Source: Crossaster papposus (lineage: Eukaryota > Echinodermata > Asteroidea > Velatida > Solasteridae). Taken from it: a DNA stretch of 64,000 nucleotides. The position numbers were made by a program, and so were the translations under genes. The notes under the pieces were generated by a model that was not told the DNA's origin, searched no databases, and saw nothing but the letters and a program-made list of their open reading frames with translations. This document shows positions 1 through 10,740 of this stretch, in pieces. The DNA is taken from NCBI GenBank assembly GCA_037893245.1, contig JBAIAA010000876.1, positions 310,001 to 374,000 of the forward strand. The letters run 5' to 3'. Numbering within the stretch: the stretch's first letter is position 1; each line of letters begins with the position of its first letter.

Positions 1-640
1 AAAATTTAAATTCTCCAGACCAATAATGCTGAAATTGATTGACCGTTGATCACTTGGGATGACCAATGACTAAATTCATTGTAGCATTTGCGCGTTCCAG
101 TCTTCATCGTGGACGAAATTAAAGTTAACCGTTTATGAACTTGAATAACAAAAAGTGTTAAAGGTAGGATAGACCATTTTGCAGAAATCGACAAATATTT
201 ACTACCGAATTATTAAAAAGTATCTTACTTATTTGAAGGTAAATAGAGGAATCTAGCAAAATGATTGCGCTAGATATTCTGCAATTGTTTCGAATTGCTG
301 GGGGTTAACGAGATAATTTCTTAGGCACACAAGGGGCAACCATTTTATATTTCTAAGTCGAATTGATTGCGAAAAAAACATGAACAAGAAGAACAACTGC
401 CCGGCGCCGGTTGATAACAAACGCCGTTTTTCTAGATTTGTTTCGGCATCCATGATTGTAAAACTTCGGAAAGCTCAGTTAAACGATATTTACTATAAAA
501 TACAACCCCTCAAATCAACCCATTCCTGATAATTCAAACAATTACCAATAGTGTATCCTACTTTATCGTGTGCTGTAAAATTATACATTATGTGGCATCC
601 TGTCATTTCCAAAAGAAACGAATGTGTGGACAATTTCCGT
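1..640. repeat. Interspersed repeat, copy 1 of a ~650-bp duplicated segment
   Basis: This stretch matches 9405-10092 in the same orientation over most of its length, with many substitutions and small indels. Shared landmarks are the 'gaccaatgactaaatt' start, 'gcgccggttgataacaaacgcc', 'gattgtaaaact' and 'gcattatgcggcatcctgtc'-like blocks. The middle part (about 145-500) recurs at 32405-32735. I see no coding signal; the short open frames are not conserved between copies. It is probably an old transposon or a segmental duplication of one. Confidence 0.7.
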
Positions 641-1162
641 TAGTAGTTGGTCAATGTAATCAGTGAATGGTACGCAAAAAGTGTAATTCGCCGAATAAAA
701 TTAGAAGCCGTTTTTGCGGGTATTAGAATACTGCCTAATGGTGCAAGTGGAACGCATCTTTGTATTCATAAAGTTATACAAATTGCTTTCAAAAACCCAC
801 ACATTCGGAACGACTACAAATTTGGCTTTCAGATGACTTGTATTGTATCTGATTTGGTTTTGTCACAGTCCAGAGATATATACAATGAACAAAGGCTACC
901 CAAATCAATGTTGGGCCACTTTCCAGTTTGATTAATAAAATACTAGGTCTAATCCGAAGAATAAACACATCTTACACCTGTAAGATTAGACTTCAAAGGA
1001 GATCAAAAAGGTGTGAGCATGTATCATGTAGTAGCTTAATTGATCTTGAGATTGAATAGGTTCAGGTAATTGTGAAGGGGTTTCAAAGATAATTTTCATT
1101 AGGCCTACATTCTGTACACAATCACCCATGTGTAAAATGCTGGTATCGTTTGGCGCTTGGAA

Positions 1163-1455
1163 GCATTAGTGGCACATACTCGATGTTGAGTGCTGGTGAT
1201 ATCTTTAAATTGACATTATGCTAAAACAAACGGCATTTAAAAGCTAATTTAGCTATCTGTGAAGCTCATACAAACATCAATAGCAAATGCTGAATATTCA
1301 AGGTGCAAAATGACACGTTCCAATTGCATCATTTTTAGAGACACCCTGTACGCAGAGATAAAACTTCATCGTGTTGTTTAGCATCCGTCTCATTATTTTA
1401 TTCACTTTGGATGCTTTAGGCGAAGAAAACTAACTATGCAAATGTTCGACTCTAC
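1163..1455 (+). repeat. Interspersed repeat, 5' half (matches 50660-50945)
   Basis: The block from 'ggcacatactcgatgttgag' through the 'tttggatgcttta' region to 'gttcgactct' aligns with 50660-50945 in the same orientation. In that copy it is followed within ~40 bp by a second block that here lies ~3.2 kb away, at 4682-4862. No protein-coding signal is visible. Confidence 0.65.
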
Positions 1456-1633
1456 CTTTAAAACTCAACTGATGTGACCTAATATATCATAGCACGCCTA
1501 CCTCGATTTGTTTGGTGCACTGGCGACATCCACATTTGTTTGTAATGCTGTTGTAGTTATGCTGCATTTAACCTAAAACGAAGTGTAATAAGGACAAAAT
1601 TACTCAATCGTGCATCAAAACGTTATTAGAAAG

Positions 1634-2194
1634 CGGCAGGCGGCAAGTGGCGGGCGGCAAGTGGCGGGCGGCAAGTGGCGGGCGGCAAGTGGCGGGCGGC
1701 AAGTGGCGGGCGGCAAGTGGCGGGCGGCAAGTGGCGGGCGGCAAGTGGCGGGCGGCAAGTGGCGGGCGGCAAGTGGCGGGCGGCAAGTGGCGGGCGGCAA
1801 GTGGCGGGCGGCAAGTGGCGGGCGGCAAGTGGCGGGCGGCAAGTGGCGGGCGGCAAGTGGCGGGCGGCAAGTGGCGGGCGGCAAGTGGCGGGCGGCAAGT
1901 GGCGGGCGGCAAGTGGCGGGCGGCAAGTGGCGGGCGGCAAGTGGCGGGCGGCAAGTGGCGGGCGGCAAGTGGCGGGCGGCAAGTGGCGGGCGGCAAGTGG
2001 CGGGCGGCAAGTGGCGGGCGGCAAGTGGCGGGCGGCAAGTGGCGGGCGGCAAGTGGCGGGCGGCAAGTGGCGGGCGGCAAGTGGCGGGCGGCAAGTGGCG
2101 GGCGGCAAGTGGCGGGCGGCAAGTGGCGGGCGGCAAGTGGCGGGCGGCAAGTGGCGGGCGGAAAGCGGCGGGCGGCAAGCGGTGGGCGGCAAGT
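1634..2194. repeat. 14-bp minisatellite, about 40 copies
   Basis: A head-to-tail array of the 14-mer ggcaagtggcgggc, almost perfect until the last four units, which vary (gaaagcggcg, ggtgggcggc). The unit has no stop codon in any of the six frames, so long open frames of 170-214 codons appear on both strands. These are artefacts of the period and are not genes. The array is extremely GC-rich against an AT-rich background, with runs of GGG/GGCGGG on the plus strand. Confidence 0.97.
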
Positions 2195-2297
2195 ACATGT
2201 ATTATGGCAAATGTTGGCGTTCTAAATTGCCCAAAATTCAAAACGAATGACTGATAAACACGTCACGAGAAAGTCCGGAAAATTGTTTACGTATAGG

Positions 2298-2398
2298 AGA
2301 ATACACGAGAAAGTGTGGATTCGTAATTACGAATTCACGAGGCGCGAAGCGCCGAGTGGATTCTTAAATACGAATCCACACTTGCGAGTGTATTCTCT
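2298..2398. repeat. Short palindromic element (hairpin)
   Basis: An imperfect inverted repeat: 'gagaatacac' at the left end matches 'gtgtattctc' at the right end, and 'gtgtggattcgtaattacg' pairs with 'cgaatccacac'. The centre is 'ggcgcgaagcgcc'. Related pieces (gtggattcgtaatt, acgaatccacact) recur at about 3972-4113, so this looks like a small MITE-like family. Confidence 0.65.
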
Positions 2399-2399
2399 G

Positions 2400-4680
2400 A
2401 CTTAAACCATTGCGTCAAAAGAAGTATTGTTATTAACTAACCAGTTGAGTGGAGATGAAAAGGCATGCATGTATCGTGGCCATAGACGTAATTTACATAA
2501 GGCCAACTAAAAAAAAAATATGTTTAACGTCACCGCCCGCTTCTTTTTTTAGAGGCCGCCTCCTTTTCTTTTTTTTCACAAAAATAATAAATTTTATTAT
2601 CTTTAAAAAAAAATAATAATAATAACTAAAACTACGTCTGTTCGAGGAACAGAACATAGTGCCTTTTCGCATTTTTTCCCCGTAAAAACCATTCAAAAGG
2701 AATTTTAAACACATTAAAAGTAATCAAAATTTAGGTTATTCAAACAGATTAAAGGTAATTTAAAGTGATTAAAACGATAACGTCACACATTTGTAAACTT
2801 TTTGTGAACTACCTAACCAACCCAATACACAATTATTTTTATTTTAGCATGATCCGTTGCTGAGATATGGCTTCAAGGTCTTAAAACGTAATAAATCACA
2901 TACAAATGAATGATGGCTTCAAGTCTAACTTTTCATTCTAACTTCCGGTCTGGTGACGTCATATTTTGTTCTCCCGGTCAAATTGTTTCTAACATGAAGC
3001 TATTATATACATCAATTATAAAAAGATTTCAGCAAACTTCGCCACACACATCAACTAAATATTAATTTAGAACCTGCCGCCAGAGGGTGCTATAACATGT
3101 TATGACGTCGTCGGTAATTTTTTTGAAAAGTACATCTAGCCAAACACTAACATCGTTTAAAGTAAGTTCATATCATTTTCACTTTCAAATTATAAGGCAC
3201 TTTCGGTTTGGACCGAAAGGAAGGGTCACGTGATTTCTCACACACGAGATAAAATGAAGATCCTGGATTACCCTATCAATTGCCACAAACCTAAAGTCCC
3301 GGTCTTTTGCGCGTGATTTGTTAATGATTTTCAAAGATTAAATAAATGTAATATGACGTCACGTTACCCCCTGATGACGTCACCATGATGTCTGTCTGCT
3401 AGACACGAGTTCACTATAGGGTCTTCACTTGGGTAAAGTTTTGTTTGGATACGACTTGTTATGAAAAGTGCTTGTACGAAAGAACGTGTACAAAGTCTAT
3501 TGCATTTTGGTCCCAAAAAGAAAAAGAAAAAAGAAGTAAAACAAAAATCAGAACAAAAACAAAGGCTTTTTCGCAAAATTGCGAAAAAAGCCAATTAAAA
3601 AAGATAATACAATTTTAAGATCGTAATTTGGACTTTAGCATCACTGTGTACATGCTGTGAACATATATTTGTTTCTAATGGGAAGGCTAGGGTGTGACGT
3701 GTATGGTGCATACATGATCGACCCACATGAATTTTGATTTTTATTCGTGGGTGAGACATGTTTTAATTTCAAATAAAAAGATAGGGCGTGACATGTTCAC
3801 TACATGACCCATATTAAAATGTGTCGAGCCGCTATTAAAAAAGAAAGAAAAACAGGCCTCCTCCTTCCTTCTAAAAAAAAGACAAACATGTTTTGTTTGT
3901 TTTTTGGCCTAAAGGAGGTTCTCGAGGCTCTTACGTAATCAGGGTTGGATTAGGGTTGAGGAATTGAATAACCGTGGATTCGTAATTGTTACAAATGTAG
4001 GCAAGATAAAAACCGTTCCGAATCCACACTTTACTAAAGATTCGTAGATACGAATCCACTGTTATTGTCCAAAGCGTTGATTCTTAGATACGAATCCACA
4101 CTTTTAACAATAGCGTGACGTCATAGCAATGGTTTACTATCTAGAGATGACGCGTTAACGTGCTCGCCAGGTATGGCGGTTTGATCTAGCAGAGGACGTG
4201 TTTGCACGCCGCAGAAGTTTCCTGTATTGTTGCGGTTGACATGTTTACATGTCAGACGTTACTAGTGTACATCGCGGTGGACTATACACGCCTGTCGTTA
4301 CTAGCATACCTGCGCTTCGTTGACGCGGTGGACGTGTATACACGCTATATTGTGGTATCACGCTCAGTCATTAGCCCCATCAACACCCTAGCTTCATTGT
4401 CTCCATTGAATTCATGCAAGGATTATCAGCCAAGAATTATCAGCTGCGTCCAGTAATTTCTTGACGTTAAAATGTCTTCACTATTGTTTCTTAGTCTTCT
4501 TTAAAATTCCTGAAAGATTTATTTTTAGCTGGGCTTGCAAATAGTTGTATATACGGTAGGTTTGACCGCTTATTGTCCCCTGCCCTATGTGTAGTTTCAC
4601 GGCCTACGTCTACACAGGCATCATATTGTATGGCGGGTTGCGGATGACTTGATATCACGCTCTGACTGCAGACAGAAAAA
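2400..4680. other. Non-coding stretch, AT-rich
   Basis: I see no supported gene. The stretch holds A/T-rich low complexity, homopurine/homopyrimidine patches at 3515-3560 and 3838-3900, and fragments of the 'acgaatccacac' palindromic family at about 3972-4113. Open frames are short and compositionally random. Confidence 0.6.
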
Positions 4681-4681
4681 A

Positions 4682-4862
4682 ATGCCCTAGGCGACAGAAT
4701 GTCGGCAAAAACATGTAATTAACGGTGCTAATAAACTAAGTGTGGGCATCTTGTAGTAGTTGCATTATCAAAACAGGAATTTTATACTGAATACAAAAAT
4801 TACGCATTTTGTTTCGATACAAAATAATCCCGCCCCCCTGGAACGGTGAATTGAAAATGAAC
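4682..4862 (+). repeat. Interspersed repeat, 3' half (matches 50985-51148)
   Basis: The block beginning 'gccctaggcgacagaatgtc' and running through 'cattatcaaaacagg' and 'aaataatcccgcccc' aligns with 50985-51148 in the same orientation. It is the missing continuation of the block at 1163-1455. Confidence 0.65.
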
Positions 4863-4906
4863 TGGTTAAGCTGGTAAAGTCCACTTATGTTTTATGTAAT
4901 ACTTAC

Positions 4907-5239
4907 AATTGATTCATTGAAAGAGTAGAAACTGCCATGTGCCATCTTTAGCTTTTTAGGGTCGTCCAAATGAGATACATTATTGAGAGCACACTGATGT
5001 GTCTTCAAGAAGTAGTTAGTAGACTTGCAGTTGGGGTGATCGAGACACAGATTGAAGCAGAGTTTCTGCGTCTTCGCGATGGATTGATTGAAACTTGGCG
5101 TAGCCAAAGCATAGTCAACAAGCCCGCACATCTGTTTACTAACGAACCTTGGTTGAGCAGACGCCAGTATCCCCACGAATGCGATGAGAACGATGATGCA
5201 AAGCGAATACCGTACTATGTTACCACTAACGGCGGCCAT
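4907..5239 (-). CDS. PAN/apple-domain-like secreted protein, first exon (partial gene)
   Basis: The reading frame starts at ATG 5239 and encodes 111 residues before a strong splice donor (ATT|GTAAGT, donor GT at 4906-4905). The exon end is in phase 0, and an unspliced read-through would stop four codons later. Residues 10-28 are a hydrophobic signal peptide ending near ASA-QP. The mature part has a PAN/apple-like cysteine pattern, KLCFNLCLDHPNCKS then HQCALNN, typical of short extracellular binding domains that open multi-domain proteins in marine invertebrates. Downstream exons would lie at lower coordinates. I cannot identify any in this window, so they are either too short to recognise or beyond the window start. 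The function of the whole protein is unknown; it is probably secreted or a membrane ectodomain. Confidence 0.6.
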
Positions 5240-5450
5240 GTCTGGATGTTGGTAAAGGCTTTTAAGTTGACGATGCTCGAATTCTTTATCAGGGAGAAAT
5301 TTGTGTTGATGTTGCTCCGTCGACTGTCACACAAGGAGTGATAGTCAGTTCTATTCCTCCCTATTATCACTGGCGTCGCACAAGCTGTGTACCACTTCGT
5401 CATTCTTTGAGACAATCAACTTCAAATTACCGCCGTACAACGCCAAAACT

Positions 5451-5545
5451 ATAGAACAACATGCAATATGCTGGACAATTTGCCAAATTAGGGGCAAATG
5501 CTTGATTAAACACAGGGTTGAACCGCGCGGTACCGCGCGGTTTCC
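5451..5545 (+). repeat. Dispersed ~90-bp repeat, copy 1
   Basis: The sequence 'atagaacaacatgcaatatg' through 'gggttgaaccgcgcgg' recurs at 9088-9185 in the same orientation. It ends in a GC-rich near-palindrome (accgcgcggtaccgcgcggt). Confidence 0.65.
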
Positions 5546-5763
5546 ATTGGTAACGTGAGGTTTTGTTTTAATGAGCCCATAATTTACAGGTAAATACACA
5601 AGTCTGGTGACATCGCAAGCGCCTGGCTGGCTAGCAGTGCTCATATTAGAGCCACACCGCAAGGCCAAATCAGCCGCAGTTTCCCCAGTGCCTTCGGTGA
5701 CATCAAAGGCGTTTGTTTTGAATAGACTGCATCGACCAATTCAGGGTGAGATCACGGGTTCGA

Positions 5764-5978
5764 CAAGGGGGGCGGAGAAGTAGGGGGACGGAGAAGAGGG
5801 GGGAGGGGGCGCAGAAGAGCGGGGAGGGGGCGGAGAAGAGGGGGGGCGGAGAAGAGGGGGGCGGAGAAGAGGGGGGGCAGAGGGAAGGGGGCAGAGGGGA
5901 GAGGGGGCGGAGGGGAGAGGGGGGGGGGGGGGGGTGGGGGGGGGGGGGGCGGAGGAGAAAGTGTGGGGGGGGGGGCCT
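5764..5978 (+). repeat. G-rich polypurine tract
   Basis: About 215 bp of almost pure purine on the plus strand, built from irregular repeats of gggggcggagaag and ending in G runs of up to a dozen. Open frames on both strands (Gly/Arg-rich or Pro/Ser-rich) arise from this composition and are not genes. G-quadruplex or triplex-forming potential is likely. Confidence 0.9.
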
Positions 5979-6659
5979 TCGAGGCTGCGATTGTGAAAGG
6001 CTCGGGTACCGTTCATTCTCGAAAAAGGGGGAACCATTTTCTCACGCGAAAAATTAAAAAGTTTTTGGCATCCAATCTTAACATCTTGTCTTTCGTAGTT
6101 GAAAAAAGGTTGTTGTTTACCTTAATTTTTATGATCCAATGACAACAATTGTATTGAAAATGAAAAAAGCAGTCGAAAACATTAAACGTTGACGTACCGT
6201 TGATGCACATGGAGATTGTGCACAAATACCCAAAGGACGTTAACAAATACCTCCCCTAAAAATAATAATAATAATCGATAATTGGCAAAAAATCCTGCTT
6301 CGAACCCACAATTTTTTTACATGGATACGTTAAAAAAGGGTGTAGCGGTGATACTGATTTTTTTTAAAAATCTGTCTGTGAATCTCATGCGTTTTATCGT
6401 GTTATTTTCGAAGGAAAATGGGAGAAAATGACATCTCCCCACACAAATTACATCGTGCCTGTGTACCTGGCTTTGCGGACGTTGGATAAATCACTGAATT
6501 CGGGAAGCGATGCACGGAGCTCATCGAGTGCAAATCTGTACGTGTTTCAATCGTGCGCTTCGAGGTAGCGATCTACATGTACGTATTTACTGTGTAAGAT
6601 GTGCGGCTCGTGAGCGTGGAAGAATGAATGAGATACATTTCAACGTTGGTGGCGCATTA

Positions 6660-7020
6660 TGTTTACATCCAGCCATTCCTGATAATTTAAACAATTACCA
6701 GTGGTGTATCCTACCTTTAGATCCACCCATTGCTGATAATTCAAGCAATTACCAATGGTGTATATGCTACCTTTACACCCACCCATTCCTAGTACTTTAA
6801 ACAATGATGTATCCTATCTTTACATCCACCTTTTGCATACAATTCAAGTAATTGCGAATGATGTATCTTACCTTTACATCCACCCATTGCTAATAATGTT
6901 AACATTGCCAATGATGTATCTCCTACATTTACATCCACCCATTGCTGATAATTCAAGCAATTACCAATGGTGTATCCTACCTTTACATCCACCCGTTGCT
7001 TATAATTTAAACAATGGCAA
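6660..7020. repeat. Degenerate ~55-bp tandem satellite
   Basis: About six to seven units of 'tgtatcctacctttacatcc' followed by 'acccattgctgataattcaa' and 'gcaattaccaatgg', with variable spacing and point changes. Single or few units of the same motif also sit at 510-560, 8915-9085, 9905-9960 and 32745-32790. The unit is therefore a component of the local interspersed repeat family as well as a tandem satellite. Confidence 0.85.
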
Positions 7021-7024
7021 ATAA

Positions 7025-7189
7025 GGGAATAAGTGTGTGTTCGAGAGGTTGTAATCACTCTGTTTAATACCGCTTGGAGTCTGGGTGCTGATAATTACCC
7101 GAGCCGAATGCAAGGGTAATTATCAGCACCCAGACCCCAAGCAGTATTAAACAGAGTGATTAATACCGTCCGAACACACATTTATTCCC
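7025..7189. repeat. Foldback (long hairpin) element
   Basis: The two ~76-bp arms, 7025-7100 and 7114-7189, are near-perfect inverted repeats around a 13-bp loop. The outer ends are gggaataa.../...ttattccc, and the inner stem contains 'ctgggtgctgataattaccc'. It carries no coding potential and resembles a MITE or snap-back element. Confidence 0.85.
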
Positions 7190-8914
7190 CTTCATAAATA
7201 CCTTTTTGGAAAATTCAGCCAAAAAAGCCCCGGAAAATTGTCGCGAATAAATTTCGGTGTTTCGCCATTCTGTGCGTGTCTAATGACATGTTTCCGCCTC
7301 TGTCGCACTACATAATACATGCAATAAAGCGTATTTACTATGAACCAGACTATTACTGCCATTGGCAACCTCGTTCCCAGGGTGTCGAGCTGTACGCGCC
7401 CAACACTACCAGCTCTTACTATTGGAGACGAGGTACGGTTTGAAATAAAGTGAGCCCTGGAGACGAGTATAATGCGCGATCGCGCGACGTATAGACACTT
7501 ACGCACGACTGATTGGCAAAATTACACTCATTTTTGGACCAAATCATCGATAAATATTGGCAATTTGGCAATTGTCATGTGTCAGTGTTTTAAGTTGACG
7601 ATGGTGATGCTCGTGGGGCCATATTCACGACGACGTTGCCATTGAATGAGCAGTTAGCAAAGAGGGCATCGACGTCATTGCACCTTTGTTGCCAGCTGGT
7701 TTTAAAGGGATCGTATACGTTTGGTAATTACTTAAAAAATTAATGGCAATAAAAACTTACTTGCAACATGGAGGAATCTGCTCTTATTCCTCAATGGTAA
7801 GAAGTACAGCAGCTTTGGATTGTATAATGCATTTTTAGAAACTTTTCACTTCGAAGTACCGCGGTTATGGAAAAAGATATCACTTTTTATCCCCAAAAAT
7901 TTGAATCTGAGAAGCGTTACTGCAGTGACGTTTCTCAGACTGTGTATTCCAATGCAGATTATTCTTCCGGCGTGGACATAACCGCTCCAGATTTTCGGCA
8001 ATATCTCAAAATCGCTACCACCTTTTGAAATGAAATGTTTACAGGTTAGTTTTATGGTATTATTATCGTTTACCATATATTATCGTTCAGACCCTCGAAT
8101 ACGAGAGTATAAAATCAAGTCTTTAAAGGTCTAATGCTAGGGATATAAAAGACCCCGGGACTCACTTGGCATGTGAGAGGCACAAGGGATCTCGGAAGTC
8201 AGCGGGAACCACTGGTACTCCTAATACCTGAAGAATTGCAGGCATGACCGACTGCAATACAAGATCATTCAAGCCGAACACAATGAAATGCTCAACAAGT
8301 ATTATTTTGTGTCTGCAGACGCATTTAACATTTATTACAAACAAAATACACAGCCGCTACATATTATGAATGGAACTTACACAACGTCAAGGTGAATTCC
8401 TTTCTCCACTCTCGTGCACATTTCATTCTTCATTACATTATAAATCATTCTACACTTCCTTGTAAAATCAGGAAGTTAAAGCATTAGGTAATTAAAGAAA
8501 TTAGTCGCAAGTGCACATGTATGACTAGCGTGAGTTAGAGCGGTCTAAAAGTTCACATCATAGCGCCAGGGTGTGAGAGCATTGCAAAAACGTAGAACAA
8601 CACCTTGCAAGCTCTTATATAACATAAATAATCATATTGCGCATGTGCGGCAATGGTCCAATAGTGTTACTCAGACTCGTCGATTTCTCAACAGGTGAGG
8701 GAAGTCATATGCAAATTAATTAAATGAAAGAATCGGCATAACAGTATACATCTATAACTACATATAATTGAAACAAACCATGGGTTCCAATAACCAAACG
8801 TGTACGATCCCTTTAAACACTTCCAGCCATGTCTTTATCGTCCGTTTAATACCGGCCACGTGGCTCTCGACTAATGGGAATGCCTAAACTGTCCCGGGTA
8901 TTTATGAATAGTGT
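7190..8914. other. Non-coding stretch
   Basis: I see no gene or clear repeat structure here. The open frames of 60-104 codons on the minus strand lack recognisable domains and consistent composition. Confidence 0.5.
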
Positions 8915-9185
8915 ATTCTACCTTTATATCCACCCATTGCTGATAATTTAAACAATTACTAAAGGTGTATATTCTACCTTTACATCAACCCATTGTTGAT
9001 AATTCAAGAAATTACCAATGGTGTATCTTACCTTTACATTTACACATTCCTGATAATTTAAATAATTAACAATGGTGTATCCTACCTATAGAACAACATG
9101 CAATATGCTGGGAAATTGGCCAAATTAGGGGGAAATGCATGATTAAACAGTGGGTTGAACCGCGCAGTATCACGCGGTACTGCAA
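8915..9185 (+). repeat. Second 55-bp satellite block plus ~90-bp dispersed repeat copy 2
   Basis: 8915-9085 holds three units of the satellite described at 6660-7020. It is followed directly by 9088-9185, which matches 5451-5545 up to the 'gttgaaccgcgc' palindromic end. Confidence 0.75.
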
Positions 9186-9404
9186 ATAAAAATGTATATA
9201 CTTTTGATTTCATGCAAGAAATAAAGAGGCCCACTTATGAAAATAAATTGTGTTCATATTTCCACATCTTTTAATTTCTTGTATTGTAATACACCGTGTC
9301 AAATACGTGCATGGTTGTACCAGCGTGTGGTGAATTTGAGTGAAACATTTATTGCATTATGTTGATGATCATTGGGTGAGACGAACTCGAAATTGGACGA
9401 CTTT

Positions 9405-10092
9405 TGCGAAAATGTTGAAATGTATTGACCATTGATTGCTTGGAATGACCAATGACTAAATTTAATGTAGCATTTGCGCGTTCCAGTCTTTATCATGGAC
9501 GAAATTGAAGTTAACCGTTAATGAACTTCAATGACAAAAGTGTTGAAGGTAGAATAGACCATTTGCAGAAATAAACATTAAAATTACAACCGAATTATTA
9601 AGAAGTATCTTACTTATTTGAAAGTAAATGGAGGCATCCAGCAAAATGGTTTCGCCAGATATCCCACAATTGTTCCGAATCGCTAGGGGTTGAGCAGGTG
9701 CATTTAATATGTATTAGGCACACAAGGGGAAGCCATTATATACTTCTGAGCCGAATTGATCGCGAAAAAACAAGAACAACAAGAACAACTGCTTGGCGCC
9801 GGTTGATAACAAACGCCATTTTTCTTGATTTGTATCTCGGCATCTATGATTGTAAAACTTTGGAAAGGTCAGTTAGACGATATCTACTATAAAAAAAAGA
9901 AACCTAAATCCACCAAATCCTGATAATTAAAACAATTACCAATAGTGTATCCTACCTATCCTTAAATGTGCGGGAAACCTATACTAAGCTCCCTGTAAAG
10001 TTATGCATTATGCGGCATCCTGTCATTTCAAAGAAAGCACTAAAAACAGTCGTTTCCAAAAGAAACGAATGTGTGAACAATTTCCGTTTAGT
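9405..10092. repeat. Interspersed repeat, copy 2 of the ~650-bp duplicated segment
   Basis: Matches 1-640 (see that entry) through the 'gcatcctgtcatttc' and 'cgaatgtgtgaacaatttcc' blocks, after which the two copies diverge. It contains one satellite unit at 9905-9960. Confidence 0.7.
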
Positions 10093-10388
10093 AGGGGTCC
10101 TTATGTCGTCAGGTGTTTTTTAAGACCTAGAAGTGATCTGAAAACAGTTTTGGAATGCTTGGTTGGTCCATTCCACAGATTTATATGTTTCCAAAATTTC
10201 TTTGGGGGGTTTGGTCATTTTTTCTAGCTATTTTTAGAAAAAAGGGGGGCAAAAAGTGAATACCGCTAAATATGCACGCAAAAATTAACACCGATTACTG
10301 ATTTTTAATTCCTATCGGTGAGTTGAATCTAAATAAATATCCGCAATGTTTTCAAATGATGATTAAATATGTTTTATGTATATAATAT

Positions 10389-10740
10389 CACTTTTAAATT
10401 AACAAGCCACGCCCCTTTTAGGGGTTTCCTGATTCTAAGTAGTACGCATTTTTCAGCGATTCTCAGCGCATGTGTTTTGGGTGCAAACCAGTTTGAACTT
10501 GTAGACCAATGCCTTGCAAACATTGGACACCATTTTTCTGGAAAATTAGTTGTGGGCGTGGCTTTTAAATTAACAAACCACGCCCCTTTAGGGGTTTTCC
10601 TGATTCGAAGTACATGTGTAGTACGCATTTTTCACTGCGATTATAGTTGCAGGTGTTTGGGTGCAAACCAGTAGACCAACGCCTTGCAAACACTGGACAC
10701 CATTTTAATGAGAATTAGTTGTGGGTGTGGCTTTTGTAAA
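10389..10740 (+). repeat. Tandem duplication, ~170-bp unit, two copies
   Basis: The unit begins 'aaattaacaagccacgcccc', runs through 'gggtgcaaaccag' and 'ccttgcaaacattgg', and ends at 'gttgtgggcgtggctttt'. It starts at about 10393 and again at about 10566, with a truncated third start at 10725. The unit has small indels and no conserved open frame. Confidence 0.8.

Noticed and set aside
1604..2254. Six long open frames (172-214 codons) on both strands encoding Arg/Gly/Ala- or Pro/Arg/His-rich repeats
   Set aside because: They arise because the 14-bp repeat has no stop in any frame; all frames are open over the same bases and none has flanking coding signal.
5741..6057. Gly/Arg-rich and Pro/Ser-rich open frames of about 100 codons
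   Set aside because: Composition artefacts of the polypurine/polypyrimidine tract.
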